Source of the DNA: Rhizobium herbae
Lineage (GTDB): Bacteria; Pseudomonadota; Alphaproteobacteria; Rhizobiales; Rhizobiaceae
NCBI RefSeq assembly: GCF_017873135.1
Contig: NZ_JAGGJV010000001.1
Coordinates: forward strand, 124,001 to 188,000
DNA length: 64,000 nucleotides
Direction of reading: 5' to 3'
The translations under genes were made by a program, and so were the position numbers. The notes under the pieces were generated by a model that had not been told where the DNA came from, made no database searches, and worked only from the letters and a program-made list of their open reading frames with translations. This document shows positions 17,575-26,295 of the stretch, in pieces. How positions within the stretch are numbered: position 1 is the first letter of the stretch; the number at the start of each line of letters is the position of its first letter.

Positions 17575-20097
17575 GTGCCAACATTTTCGACAAGCCTTGA
17601 AAAGGCCCTGCACCAGGCTCTGACGCTGGCCAACGAGCGCCATCACGAATACGCGACCCTGGAGCACCTCCTGTTGGCATTGATCGACGATGCCGATGCG
17701 GCGGCGGTCATGGGCGCGTGCAACGTCAACCTCGACAGCCTGCGCAAGACCGTATCCGACTATGTCGATAACGAACTCGGTAACCTGGTGACGGGGTATG
17801 ACGAGGATTCCAAGCCAACGGCCGGGTTCCAGCGCGTCATCCAGCGGGCCGTGATCCATGTCCAATCGTCCGGACGCGAGGAAGTGACGGGTGCCAACGT
17901 ACTTGTCGCCATCTTCGCCGAGCGCGAAAGCCACGCCGCCTATTTCCTGCAGGAGCAGGAGATGACGCGCTATGACGCCGTGAATTTCATATCGCACGGC
18001 ATTGGAAAGCGTCCCGGTGCATCCGAGTCGCGTCCGCCGCGCGGCGCCGACGAGCCGGAATCCGAGCAGAAGGCATCGCGCGAGCAGGATGAAAGCGGTC
18101 CGAAGAAGCAGCAGCAGGATGCTTTGACAGCCTATTGCGTCAATCTCAACGAGAAGGCCAAGGTCGGCAAGATCGATCCGCTGATCGGCCGCCACGCCGA
18201 GGTCAACCGCACGATCCAGATCCTCTGCCGCCGCTCCAAGAACAACCCGCTCTATGTCGGTGACCCCGGCGTCGGCAAGACGGCGATCGCCGAAGGTCTG
18301 GCCAAGCGCATCGTCGAGAAGAAGGTTCCCGAAGCGTTGCAGGACGCGACGATCTTCTCGCTCGACATGGGCACGCTGCTTGCCGGCACGCGCTATCGCG
18401 GCGATTTCGAAGAGCGCCTGAAGCAAGTGGTCAAGGAACTCGAGGAATATCCGGGTGCCGTGCTGTTCATCGACGAGATCCACACGGTGATTGGTGCCGG
18501 TGCGACCTCCGGCGGTGCTATGGATGCATCCAACCTGTTGAAGCCGGCGCTGTCTTCGGGCGCGATCCGCTGCATCGGTTCGACGACGTATAAGGAATAT
18601 CGCCAGTTCTTCGAAAAGGACCGCGCGCTGGTGCGTCGGTTCCAGAAGATCGATGTCAGCGAACCGACGATTGATGATGCCATCGAGATCATGAAGGGCC
18701 TGAAGCCGTATTTCGAGGACTATCACAAGCTGAAATACTCGAACGAGGCGATCAAGTCGGCCGTCGAGCTTTCGGCCCGCTACATCAACGACCGCAAGCT
18801 GCCGGACAAGGCGATCGACGTCATCGACGAGACCGGTGCGGCCCAGATGCTGCTGCCCGTCAACAAGCGCCGCAAGCTGATCACGGAAAAGGAAATCGAA
18901 GCGACGATCGCGACGATGGCCCGTATTCCGCCGAAGTCCGTTTCCAAGGATGATGAGGCTGTTCTCGCCAATCTGGAAAAGGAACTGCGTTCGGTCGTTT
19001 ATGGTCAGGACCTGGCCATCGAAGCGCTTGCCTCGGCGATCAAGCTGGCGCGTGCCGGCCTGCGCGAACCCAACAAGCCGATTGGCTCCTACGTCTTCTC
19101 CGGCCCAACCGGCGTCGGCAAGACGGAAGTCGCCAAGCAGCTCGCAGCCTCGCTCGGCGTGGAACTCATCCGCTTCGACATGTCGGAGTATATGGAGCGC
19201 CACACCGTCTCGCGTCTGCTCGGTGCACCTCCGGGCTATGTCGGCTTCGACCAGGGCGGCTTGTTGACCGATGGTATCGACCAGCATCCCCATTCGGTTC
19301 TGCTGCTCGACGAAATCGAGAAGGCGCATCCGGACCTGTTCAACATCCTGTTGCAGGTCATGGATCACGGCTCGCTGACGGACCACAACGGTAAAAAGAT
19401 CGACTTCCGCAACGTCATCCTGATCATGACGACCAATGCGGGTGCGTCGGAGATGGCAAAGGCGGCGTTCGGCTTTGGCTCTGCCAAGCGCGAAGGCGAC
19501 GATGTCGAGGCGCTGAACCGCCTGTTCACGCCGGAATTCCGCAACCGTCTCGATGCGGTCATTCCGTTCGCCTCGCTGCCGACCCCGGTCATCCATCAGG
19601 TGGTGCAGAAGTTCGTCATGCAGCTGGAAACGCAGCTCGCCGAACGCAACGTCACCTTCGACCTGCAGCCGGAAGCAATCGCCTGGCTGTCCGACAAGGG
19701 CTACGATGAAAAGATGGGCGCGCGGCCGCTGGCACGCGTCATTCAGGAACACATCAAGAAGCCGCTCGCCGACGAAATCCTCTTCGGCAAGCTGAAGAAG
19801 GGCGGCGTCGTCAAGGTGACGGTTGGCACAAAGCCGGATGGCACTAAGGGCCTGCTCCTCGACTATGTTCCGGAAACGGCGCGCATAAAGCCCAAGGCAG
19901 AAGTCGTGGCGCCGGTGAAAAAGGCATCCAAGACCGCAAAGCCGAAGGAAATGGAAACCGTCGGTGCCGAACCGGAAGGCCGCGCCAAGCCGAAGAAGGC
20001 ATCCAAGGCGGCTGCGACCGAAGCGCCGGCCACTGCTACGGCCGCTGAGCCGCCCCGCAAGGGGAGTACGGTACCGAAGGTGCCGCGCAAGAAATAG
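17575..20097 (+). CDS. clpA: ATP-dependent Clp protease ATP-binding subunit ClpA
   Basis: The 840-aa AAA+ unfoldase partners ClpP. It has an N-domain (1-150), Walker A motifs GDPGVGKT (229) and GPTGVGKT (510), sensor/arginine-finger sequences, and FGFGS before FTPEFRNRLD, where the ClpP-docking loop lies in ClpA. The start is GTG at 17575 with GAGGAAC upstream. Residues about 775-840 form a Lys/Ala/Pro/Glu-rich low-complexity tail absent from E. coli ClpA (758 aa); I believe similar tails occur in other rhizobial ClpA proteins. It is co-transcribed with clpS and ends at a terminator starting 20 bp downstream. Confidence 0.96.
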   Translation: MPTFSTSLEKALHQALTLANERHHEYATLEHLLLALIDDADAAAVMGACNVNLDSLRKTVSDYVDNELGNLVTGYDEDSKPTAGFQRVIQRAVIHVQSSGREEVTGANVLVAIFAERESHAAYFLQEQEMTRYDAVNFISHGIGKRPGASESRPPRGADEPESEQKASREQDESGPKKQQQDALTAYCVNLNEKAKVGKIDPLIGRHAEVNRTIQILCRRSKNNPLYVGDPGVGKTAIAEGLAKRIVEKKVPEALQDATIFSLDMGTLLAGTRYRGDFEERLKQVVKELEEYPGAVLFIDEIHTVIGAGATSGGAMDASNLLKPALSSGAIRCIGSTTYKEYRQFFEKDRALVRRFQKIDVSEPTIDDAIEIMKGLKPYFEDYHKLKYSNEAIKSAVELSARYINDRKLPDKAIDVIDETGAAQMLLPVNKRRKLITEKEIEATIATMARIPPKSVSKDDEAVLANLEKELRSVVYGQDLAIEALASAIKLARAGLREPNKPIGSYVFSGPTGVGKTEVAKQLAASLGVELIRFDMSEYMERHTVSRLLGAPPGYVGFDQGGLLTDGIDQHPHSVLLLDEIEKAHPDLFNILLQVMDHGSLTDHNGKKIDFRNVILIMTTNAGASEMAKAAFGFGSAKREGDDVEALNRLFTPEFRNRLDAVIPFASLPTPVIHQVVQKFVMQLETQLAERNVTFDLQPEAIAWLSDKGYDEKMGARPLARVIQEHIKKPLADEILFGKLKKGGVVKVTVGTKPDGTKGLLLDYVPETARIKPKAEVVAPVKKASKTAKPKEMETVGAEPEGRAKPKKASKAAATEAPATATAAEPPRKGSTVPKVPRKK

Positions 20098-20116
20098 ATC
20101 CATAGAGAATAGAGAT

Positions 20117-20152
20117 ACAGTGCCGGGCGGAATGGTCCGGCACTGTTTTTTT
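20117..20152 (+). terminator. Rho-independent terminator after clpA
   Basis: A 10-bp stem (ACAGTGCCGG / CCGGCACTGT) with a 10-base loop is followed by seven T residues. Confidence 0.9.
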
Positions 20153-20177
20153 GTGACATGAACCAGCGGATGTTGTG

Positions 20178-20915
20178 ATGGACGATAGCCAGACGATCGG
20201 CTCTGGGCGGGACTGGTTCCTGACTGGCATGAAGGGCATTTTCAGCCTGCCCGCCATCATCCTGATGCTGTCCTTCGTCGGCTTCTGTGCCTTCACCGCC
20301 CAGGCCGGCATTCCCATGGAGCAGGTGGTCTTCATGACGGGTGTCGTCTGGGCCTTGCCGGCAAAGGTCATTCTCGTCAGCTCCATCCTCGGCGGCGCCA
20401 ATCTGTTGACTGCGTTCATCGCGGTCACCCTGTCTTCCATCCGGCTAATGCCGATGGTGGCTGCCCTGGTTCCGGAAATCCGCACGGAGAAAACACCCAC
20501 CTGGCTGCTGCTTTTCCTGTCGCATTTTGTGGCGATCACTGCCTGGGTGTTCGCGATGGAACGAGTGCAGGCGGTGCCGCGCGAGCGGCGGATCGCGTTT
20601 TTCGCCGGCTTCGGCATCACGCTCGTGCTTGCGAACATGCTTCTGGTGGCAATCGTCTATCAGTTCGTCGCCGAGTTTCCGCCGATTGTTGCCGGCTGCC
20701 TGTTCTTCCTGACGCCGGTTTATTTTCTCGCCTCGATCTGGAGCTCCGCGCGCCATCCGGTGATCTATGTGGCACTCGCGGTCGGGCTCATTGCCGGCCC
20801 GCTGTTTTACTGGCTGGCACCGGAGTTCGACATTCTGCTGGCAGGCGTTGGCGGCGGCACGCTTGCCTGGGCGGCCGAGCGCAGCTGGCGCCGTCGCAAG
20901 GAGGTTCGCGCTTGA
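20178..20915 (+). CDS. azlC: AzlC family branched-chain amino acid exporter subunit
   Basis: The 245-aa protein has about six hydrophobic spans and begins RDWFLTGMKGIFSLPAIILMLSFVGF, a typical AzlC opening; SSIRLMPMVAAL is the conserved loop. The ATG at 20178 directly follows an in-frame GTG at 20175 and is the likelier start. AzlC forms an inner-membrane exporter with AzlD, encoded by the next, overlapping gene. The actual substrate here is inferred from the family. Confidence 0.88.
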   Translation: MDDSQTIGSGRDWFLTGMKGIFSLPAIILMLSFVGFCAFTAQAGIPMEQVVFMTGVVWALPAKVILVSSILGGANLLTAFIAVTLSSIRLMPMVAALVPEIRTEKTPTWLLLFLSHFVAITAWVFAMERVQAVPRERRIAFFAGFGITLVLANMLLVAIVYQFVAEFPPIVAGCLFFLTPVYFLASIWSSARHPVIYVALAVGLIAGPLFYWLAPEFDILLAGVGGGTLAWAAERSWRRRKEVRA

Positions 20916-21256
20916 CCGTGCTTGAAGGCTGGTGGGCCTATGTCTTCATCGCGATTGCCGGTTGGCTCGCGACCGATCTCTGGCGCTGGCTTGGCGTGCT
21001 GGCCGGCAACAGGCTGCGCGAGGATTCGGAAGCCTTGAACTGGGTGAGGGCGGTTGCAACCGCGCTGGTGGCGGCCGTCATCGCCAAGCTGATCCTCTAT
21101 CCGACCGGTGTTCTTGAACAGTCTCCCCTCTGGCTTCGCCTCGGATCGGTGGCCGCGGGCGCAATCGCCTTTTTCATCGGTCGCCAGAAGCCGGCAATCG
21201 GTATCGCCACAGCCATCGCTGTGCTGGCGGCCAGTCTCTATTTCCTTGGCTTTTGA
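20912..21256 (+). CDS. azlD: AzlD family transport subunit
   Basis: The 114-aa membrane protein has four hydrophobic segments and the AzlD-type core LNWVRAVATALVAAVIAKLIL. The TTG at 20912 overlaps the azlC stop (TTGA) and has AAGGAGG about seven bases before it, so I prefer it to the GTG at 20918. Tight coupling with azlC indicates 1:1 assembly of the exporter. Confidence 0.85.
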   Translation: MTVLEGWWAYVFIAIAGWLATDLWRWLGVLAGNRLREDSEALNWVRAVATALVAAVIAKLILYPTGVLEQSPLWLRLGSVAAGAIAFFIGRQKPAIGIATAIAVLAASLYFLGF

Positions 21257-21329
21257 AGAACTCAATCCGCGACGCTTATCCAATTTTTAAGCGGGGCTGT
21301 ATAAAATACCGCGCGTTGAGGGTACAGCG

Positions 21330-22253
21330 ATGATTTTTCTTCCCGTCGAGCGTTTCATTCTGATCGTACTGGCTACACTGTTCTCTCTGGATTGCGTGCT
21401 GGTTATTTTCAAGGGTGTTGAAATTGATTTCGCTGGGTATGCAAGCCTCGGCTCTATTGGCCTGGCAATGGTTGCGCTGGGACAATTTTATAGGACTGTT
21501 CGGCCAGACTTTCGGGTTTCGACGACTGTAACGGCAACCGGTCTGTTCATCCTCTTCACGCTTTGCGGCTCAATTTTCAATTACATGTTGTTGCCCGTCC
21601 AGTTTGCCACAATCGATGGTGCGCTTGGGCGAATCGATTCAGCGATGGGTTTCTCTTGGCTTCAAACCATGATTTGGCTGTCAGGATATCCATTTCTGGT
21701 ATCTCTGCTTCACATCGTCTATATCAGTTCACTGCCCCAGATGATCGTCGTCATTCTTATTCTCGGGTTCAGTGGCAGGACGCATTCGTTGTACCGGTTC
21801 TTGTTGACGGGTATGATCGGTGTGTCAATCGCAATGATTTTCTGGTTCTTCTTCCCATCGTTCGGCACCGCAGCTTTGTATCCGTTGCCTCCGGCCGTGC
21901 GTGAAGGCATGGCGCTTGCCGTCGGGCCGGAATACGGTGCGCAACTGAACCGCCTTGCACTCCAAGGCGCAAGTTATTTAACGCCAAAAGATGTACTTGG
22001 TCTCATTGCGTTTCCTTCGTTCCACACCGTTATGGCGTGTATGGCAGTCTATTTTCTGAGACATTCGAGAGGCCTCTTTTTTGCGGGTCTGGCTCTCAAT
22101 TTGGTTATGTTGCCCGCCATTGTTGTTCAGGGCGGGCATCATTTGACGGATGTGTTGGGTGGTTTCGCAACGTTTTGCTTGGCGTGTTGGCTGGCCAGTA
22201 TGGTGGTGCGCGAGGCCAACCAAAAACAGACCGTCCTTGCCGCTTCTGCCTAA
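21330..22253 (+). CDS. PAP2-like integral membrane phosphatase/transferase
   Basis: The 307-aa protein has about six to seven membrane spans and the PAP2-superfamily catalytic pieces FPSFHTVMA (His232) and QGGHHLTDVLGG (H270 with D274). The PSFH and HxxxD layout fits the PAP2_3/inositolphosphotransferase branch, which acts on phospholipids or transfers phospho-head groups. Its coding sequence is visibly richer in A/T third positions than its neighbours, suggesting separate acquisition. GAGGGT lies before the ATG. Its stop overlaps that of the convergent HIT gene by three bases. The substrate is unknown. Confidence 0.75.
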   Translation: MIFLPVERFILIVLATLFSLDCVLVIFKGVEIDFAGYASLGSIGLAMVALGQFYRTVRPDFRVSTTVTATGLFILFTLCGSIFNYMLLPVQFATIDGALGRIDSAMGFSWLQTMIWLSGYPFLVSLLHIVYISSLPQMIVVILILGFSGRTHSLYRFLLTGMIGVSIAMIFWFFFPSFGTAALYPLPPAVREGMALAVGPEYGAQLNRLALQGASYLTPKDVLGLIAFPSFHTVMACMAVYFLRHSRGLFFAGLALNLVMLPAIVVQGGHHLTDVLGGFATFCLACWLASMVVREANQKQTVLAASA

Positions 22254-22672
22254 AGCACTTCCCTAATTTTCTCGGCATTCGCCGCGAGTACCGCTCCATC
22301 TTCCATCTTGCCGGAATGCGGCCGAAGTGGCGCACCTTCCCGGCGCGGGATGACATGGAAATGCAGATGGAACACCGATTGTCCCGCCGGCGCTTCGTTG
22401 AACTGCATGATTGTCACGCCGTCGGCGTCGAAAGCATCCTGCGCTGCGATCGCAACCTTTTGGACGACTGCGATCAAGGGGCCGAGCGTTGCCGGATCGG
22501 CATCGAGAATGTTGCGTGACGCAGCTTTTGGAACAACCAGTACGTGACCCTCCGCCTGCGGCATGACATCCATGAAGGCGAGCGTGTCGTCGTCCTCGTA
22601 GACCTTGTGGGCGGGAATTTCGCCGCGCAGGATCTTGCCGAAGATATTGTTTTCGTCATAGGCGGCGCTCAT
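22250..22672 (-). CDS. HIT family (histidine triad) protein
   Basis: The 140-aa protein carries the histidine triad H102-L-H104-F-H106 and the opening NNIFGKILRGEIPAHKVYEDD, as in HinT-type nucleotide hydrolases that cleave AMP-linked substrates. The ATG at 22672 has GGAGGAGAG upstream; the open frame extends to 22759 into the neighbouring gene, but the added residues are not family-like. It follows the GNAT-like gene on the same strand with a 34-bp gap. Confidence 0.92.
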   Translation of the reverse strand: MSAAYDENNIFGKILRGEIPAHKVYEDDDTLAFMDVMPQAEGHVLVVPKAASRNILDADPATLGPLIAVVQKVAIAAQDAFDADGVTIMQFNEAPAGQSVFHLHFHVIPRREGAPLRPHSGKMEDGAVLAANAEKIREVL

Positions 22673-22706
22673 CTGCGTCTCTCCTCCAAAAAAATGCCTG
22701 TCTCTG

Positions 22707-23900
22707 TTAGTCGTCGATCTCTTGCCGTTCGCCTTTGCGGAACGGGCTATGCTCGGCAAGGATATCGCTCATTTGCTCGACATCCTGCCGCTCGCGTTCG
22801 AGATAGTCGGCGACGGCCCGTTTCAACCCTGGATGCGCAATGAAATGGGCCGAATGAGTCGTTGCCGGCAGGTAGCCGCGCGCCAGCTTGTGTTCGCCCT
22901 GGGCACCGGCTTCAACACGCTTCAGTCCCTTTAAGATCGCGAAATCGATGGCCTGATGGTAGCAGACCTCGAAATGCAGGAACGGATGATCTTCGATCGC
23001 GCCCCAGTGACGGCCGTAGAGCGCATCGCTGCCGACGAAATTGATGGCGCCGGCAATATATTTGCCGTTGCGCTTGGCCATGACCAGCAGGATGTCGTCG
23101 GCCATGCGCTCGCCGATCAGCGAATAGAATTTGCGGGTCAGGTAAGGACGGCCCCATTTGCGGCTGCCGGTATCCATGTAGAAGGCGAAGAACTGGTCCC
23201 AGACGCTTTCCGTCAGATCCTTGCCGGTCAGCCAGTCGATGCTGATGCCGTGTTCGAGCGCCGCCCGGCGTTCCTTCTTTAGGGCCTTGCGTTTGCGCGA
23301 TGCCAGCGTCTCGAGGAAGTCGTTGTGCGATGCATAGCCGTCATTGACGAAATGAAACTGCTGATCGGTCCGATGCAGGAAACCGGCGCGCTCGAATGTC
23401 GGGATTTCTGCCTCCGGCAGAAACGTCACATGTGCGGATGATACCGTGTGGCGGCGGGCGAGTTCCTGAAGCCCGGCGGCGAGAGAATCGCGGACCACGG
23501 CGGTGTCGGCTGTCGTTGCGGCCAGAAGCCGCGGCCCTGTCGCCGGCGTGAATGGAACCGAGCATTGCAGCTTCGGATAATAGCGCCCGCCGGCGCGCTC
23601 CAGAGCATCCGCCCAGCCGTGGTCGAAAACATATTCGCCCTGGCTGTGGTTCTTCAGATAGCAGATCAGGCCGCCCGAAAGGCCGCCATTGCCGTCTTCC
23701 ATCAAGAGGTGCTGGCCGAGCCACCCGGTGTCGGCCGTGGCCGAACCGGATTCCTCCAGCGACGAAAGATAGGCGTGGGAAACGAACGGATTGTAGAGAC
23801 CGCCGTGTTGCCCCCTGGCGGTCCCGGACAATCCGTCCCAGCTTTGCTTCGAAATATCCTGAAAGGACGTTTCGACGCGGATTTTGACTTCGCTTGTCAT
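22707..23900 (-). CDS. GNAT/FemAB-like acyltransferase (COG3146 type)
   Basis: This 397-aa protein matches the DUF482/COG3146 family of GNAT-fold proteins by its phrases PFVSHAYLSSLEESGSA, YVFDHGWADALERAGGRYYPKLQ and RKRKALKKERR, and by FAFYMDTGSRKWGRPYLTR near residue 250. Members are sometimes annotated as peptidogalycan biosynthesis proteins, with substrate unknown. It is soluble, with no signal peptide. It lies three bases downstream of the GDPD stop in a RidA-GDPD-GNAT-HIT gene run. Confidence 0.82.
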   Translation of the reverse strand: MTSEVKIRVETSFQDISKQSWDGLSGTARGQHGGLYNPFVSHAYLSSLEESGSATADTGWLGQHLLMEDGNGGLSGGLICYLKNHSQGEYVFDHGWADALERAGGRYYPKLQCSVPFTPATGPRLLAATTADTAVVRDSLAAGLQELARRHTVSSAHVTFLPEAEIPTFERAGFLHRTDQQFHFVNDGYASHNDFLETLASRKRKALKKERRAALEHGISIDWLTGKDLTESVWDQFFAFYMDTGSRKWGRPYLTRKFYSLIGERMADDILLVMAKRNGKYIAGAINFVGSDALYGRHWGAIEDHPFLHFEVCYHQAIDFAILKGLKRVEAGAQGEHKLARGYLPATTHSAHFIAHPGLKRAVADYLERERQDVEQMSDILAEHSPFRKGERQEIDD

Positions 23901-23903
23901 CCT

Positions 23904-24629
23904 TTAGGCGATAAGCCTTTCGCTTGGATCGAAACCCTCGAATGTCATCTGATCGGCATGGCGGAACGTGTGATCGACGCCAGCCTGATCGCGGACGGTC
24001 CAGGTCAGAATGGGTCGGCCAAGCGAGCGTTCCTTGGTGATAAACGAATTTGGCAAATCTCCATAGAAATAGGAAATGAAATCAAGCCCCAGCTGCATCG
24101 CTTCTTCGTGAACGAAGAACTGCTCCGGCTGGTTGCCTCCGGCCGTCAGGCCGAGCGGATAGGATGGGGCCTGGGCCTTGAGATCCTTCAGCAGCCAGTG
24201 GTCGAAACTCATCAGCGCGACATGGCCCTGGTAGTTTTCGAGCGTTTCCAGCACCGCGTCGGCAAAACCGTCGTCGTCGCCCTTGCGGCCCTTCAGCTCG
24301 AGGACGATCGGCACGCGGCCTTTCACCAGCCTGAGAAGCTGGCCAAGGGTCGGGACCTTGTCGGCCGTGCCGCCGATGGCAACGAGACCGAGTTCGCCGG
24401 CCGTCTTTTCGCGGATATCGCCCTTGATGCCGCAAAGCCGCAGCATGTCGTCATCGTGGAAGACCACCGGCACGCTGTCGGCGGTGTATTGCAGGTCGCA
24501 CTCGATGGCAAAGCCGTGTTCGGCCGCCCTTGCAAAGGCCGAGAGGGTGTTTTCCCAGATGGCATGGTTCATGTCATGATAGCCGCGATGAGCGACCGGT
24601 TGTGCCGTCAGCCAGGACAGGTCTTTCAT
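23904..24629 (-). CDS. Glycerophosphodiester phosphodiesterase
   Basis: The 241-aa TIM-barrel enzyme hydrolyses glycerophosphodiesters to glycerol-3-phosphate and an alcohol. Active-site and metal residues are visible: H14-R15 in VAHRGYH, E43 and D45 in IECDLQ, H58 in VVFHDDD, and the ELKG strand. No signal peptide is present, so it is a cytoplasmic UgpQ-like form. I take the ATG at 24629; a TTG at 24647 overlapping the upstream ridA stop is an alternative. It lies 14 bp after the RidA gene. Confidence 0.9.
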   Translation of the reverse strand: MKDLSWLTAQPVAHRGYHDMNHAIWENTLSAFARAAEHGFAIECDLQYTADSVPVVFHDDDMLRLCGIKGDIREKTAGELGLVAIGGTADKVPTLGQLLRLVKGRVPIVLELKGRKGDDDGFADAVLETLENYQGHVALMSFDHWLLKDLKAQAPSYPLGLTAGGNQPEQFFVHEEAMQLGLDFISYFYGDLPNSFITKERSLGRPILTWTVRDQAGVDHTFRHADQMTFEGFDPSERLIA

Positions 24630-24643
24630 GGTATGCCGTCCGC

Positions 24644-25111
24644 TCAAGCGATTTCGATCACGGCGTCGATTTCGACGGCGGCATTGAAGGGCAGGGCGGC
24701 CATACCGACGGCGGCACGAGCGTGGATGCCGGCGTCGCCAAGAACCTTGGCAATCAGGTTGGATGCACCGTTCATGACCAGATGCTGCTCGATGAAGGTC
24801 GGCTTGGAGGCGATAAAGCCGTTGAGTTTGACGATGCGGCGGATGCGCGAGAGATCACCGCCGAGCGCTGCCTTGGCCTGGGCCAGGATGTTGATGGCGC
24901 AGAGTTCGGCCGCGCGCTGGCCGGTCGCAACATCGATGCCGTCGCCGAGGTGCCCGGTGATCGCGACCTTGCCGTTTTCCATCGGCAGCTGGCCAGAGAT
25001 ATAAAGATGTGAGCCGCTGATGACGAAGGGAACATAGTTGGCGGCGGGCGCTGCGGCCTGCGGCAGGGTGATTCCCAGTTCCCTGATGCGTGCTTCTATC
25101 TCTGCGGACAT
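24644..25111 (-). CDS. RidA family protein (enamine/imine deaminase-like)
   Basis: The 155-aa protein is of the longer RidA subgroup (MSAEIEARIRELGITLPQAA, FVISGSHLYISGQLP). RidA proteins hydrolyse reactive 2-aminoacrylate-type intermediates, but the C-terminal region here (AAVGMAALPFNAAVEIDAVIEIA) lacks the Arg usual in the RidA proper active site (SRxxV), so the activity may differ. It is the first gene of the minus-strand run that continues with GDPD, GNAT and HIT. Confidence 0.88.
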   Translation of the reverse strand: MSAEIEARIRELGITLPQAAAPAANYVPFVISGSHLYISGQLPMENGKVAITGHLGDGIDVATGQRAAELCAINILAQAKAALGGDLSRIRRIVKLNGFIASKPTFIEQHLVMNGASNLIAKVLGDAGIHARAAVGMAALPFNAAVEIDAVIEIA

Positions 25112-25265
25112 GGATAACTCCGGTCATTGTTGTGTTTTGTCGTCAAATGCTGCATGCAAAGCTTGATTCATGAAGTGATAAAATACCGCTTCGCGATCAT
25201 CGATGCCTCGCTTTTGCCGGATGTGTTCTTATAGCATCGGCGGCGAGTCCAACAGGAGGAAACGG

Positions 25266-26102
25266 ATGTTTCGTTCAGGCTTTGCCTCTGTCATTCTGGC
25301 ATGGGCGTGTTTCTCAGGCGTGACGGTCGGCGGTGCCTCCGCAGCGTCCGCCAACATCCTGGCGCCTCATCGTGCGGTCTATGATCTGGAATTGAAGGAT
25401 GCATCGGAACGCTCCGGAATTTCCGGAATGTATGGCCGGATGGTCTATGAATTCAATGGCTCCGCTTGCGAGGGCTATACTGTCAGCTTCCGTTTCGTCA
25501 CCAAGGTCGATACCGGCGACGAGGTCAAGCTGACGGACCAGCAGACGACGACCTATGAGGACCTGAAGAACGGAAACTTCCGCTTTTTGACGCGTTCCTT
25601 CACCGACGAGAAGCTGGACAAGGAAGTCCGCGGCTCTGCTCACGAAGCCCAGAAGGGCCTGACCGTCGATCTGACCTCGCCGGACAAGCGCAAGGTCGAT
25701 CTTGCCCAGGGCTTGTTTCCGACTGAACATATGCTGGAGGTGATCGATCGGGCTAAGAAGGGCGAGAAGCTGTTTGAATCCCGTATCTTCGACGGTTCCG
25801 ATTCGGGCGACAAGACACTGATCACCACGACGATGGTGGGCAAATTCCAGCAACCGGCCAAGGACGACGCGGATGCGGGAGACGTCGGCAAGGCGGGCGC
25901 GATGGCGGCTAAGCCTTATTGGCCGGTGACGATTTCATACTTCAACGACGAGGCGACCGGCGACGCGCTGCCGATCTACCGCATGGAGTTCAAGCTCTAT
26001 GAAAACGGCATCACCCGCGATCTGACCATGGACTACGGCGATTTCGTCCTCACCGGCAAGCTTGCCGATCTTGAAGTGTTCAAGGAAGGCGACTGCAAAT
26101 AG
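25266..26102 (+). CDS. eipB: Cell envelope integrity protein EipB (DUF1849)
   Basis: The 278-aa exported protein has a signal peptide (MFRSGFASVILAWACFSGVT, cleaved near ASA) and the DUF1849 phrases APHRAVYDLEL, GRMVYEFNGSACEGY and MDYGDFVLTGKL. Two cysteines remain after processing, C68 and the penultimate C277, matching the conserved disulfide I recall for Brucella EipB. The family forms a periplasmic beta-spiral needed for envelope integrity in alphaproteobacteria. The ATG at 25266 has AGGAGG six bases upstream, so the longer frame from 25203 is not used. It is transcribed alone, before rpsB. Confidence 0.92.
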   Translation: MFRSGFASVILAWACFSGVTVGGASAASANILAPHRAVYDLELKDASERSGISGMYGRMVYEFNGSACEGYTVSFRFVTKVDTGDEVKLTDQQTTTYEDLKNGNFRFLTRSFTDEKLDKEVRGSAHEAQKGLTVDLTSPDKRKVDLAQGLFPTEHMLEVIDRAKKGEKLFESRIFDGSDSGDKTLITTTMVGKFQQPAKDDADAGDVGKAGAMAAKPYWPVTISYFNDEATGDALPIYRMEFKLYENGITRDLTMDYGDFVLTGKLADLEVFKEGDCK

Positions 26103-26142
26103 GCGTTAGAAGCTTACCCTGCGGTATTTCGCGCCTTCGCCC

Positions 26143-26171
26143 TTGATTTATCGGGCGACAGAGGGTATGGG
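26143..26171 (+). promoter_or_regulatory. Candidate rpsB promoter
   Basis: TTGATT (26143-26148) and TATGGG (26166-26171) are separated by 17 bp, a good sigma-70-type arrangement about 125 bp before the rpsB start. Confidence 0.45.
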
Positions 26172-26198
26172 CACCGCATTCCACACGTAAGGTTTGGG

Positions 26199-26253
26199 GT
26201 CGTCCGGGAGAAATCCGGACAGCTCCACCCGGTGGCACTTTCAAAGAAAGTGC
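26199..26253 (+). promoter_or_regulatory. Structured rpsB 5' leader (two hairpins)
   Basis: GTCCGG...CCGGAC near 26202-26220 and an 8-bp perfect stem GCACTTTC-AAA-GAAAGTGC at 26235-26253 lie in the untranslated leader. Ribosomal S2 leaders are often autoregulated by S2; that use here is inferred. Confidence 0.5.
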
Positions 26254-26295
26254 TGTTTGCCTTGCGGAGGTTCAACCGGAAAAGGAGAAAAAGGC

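Noticed and set aside
17152-20103. 983-codon open frame antisense to clpS-clpA
   Set aside because: No domain or signal is visible; it mirrors clpA codon bias.
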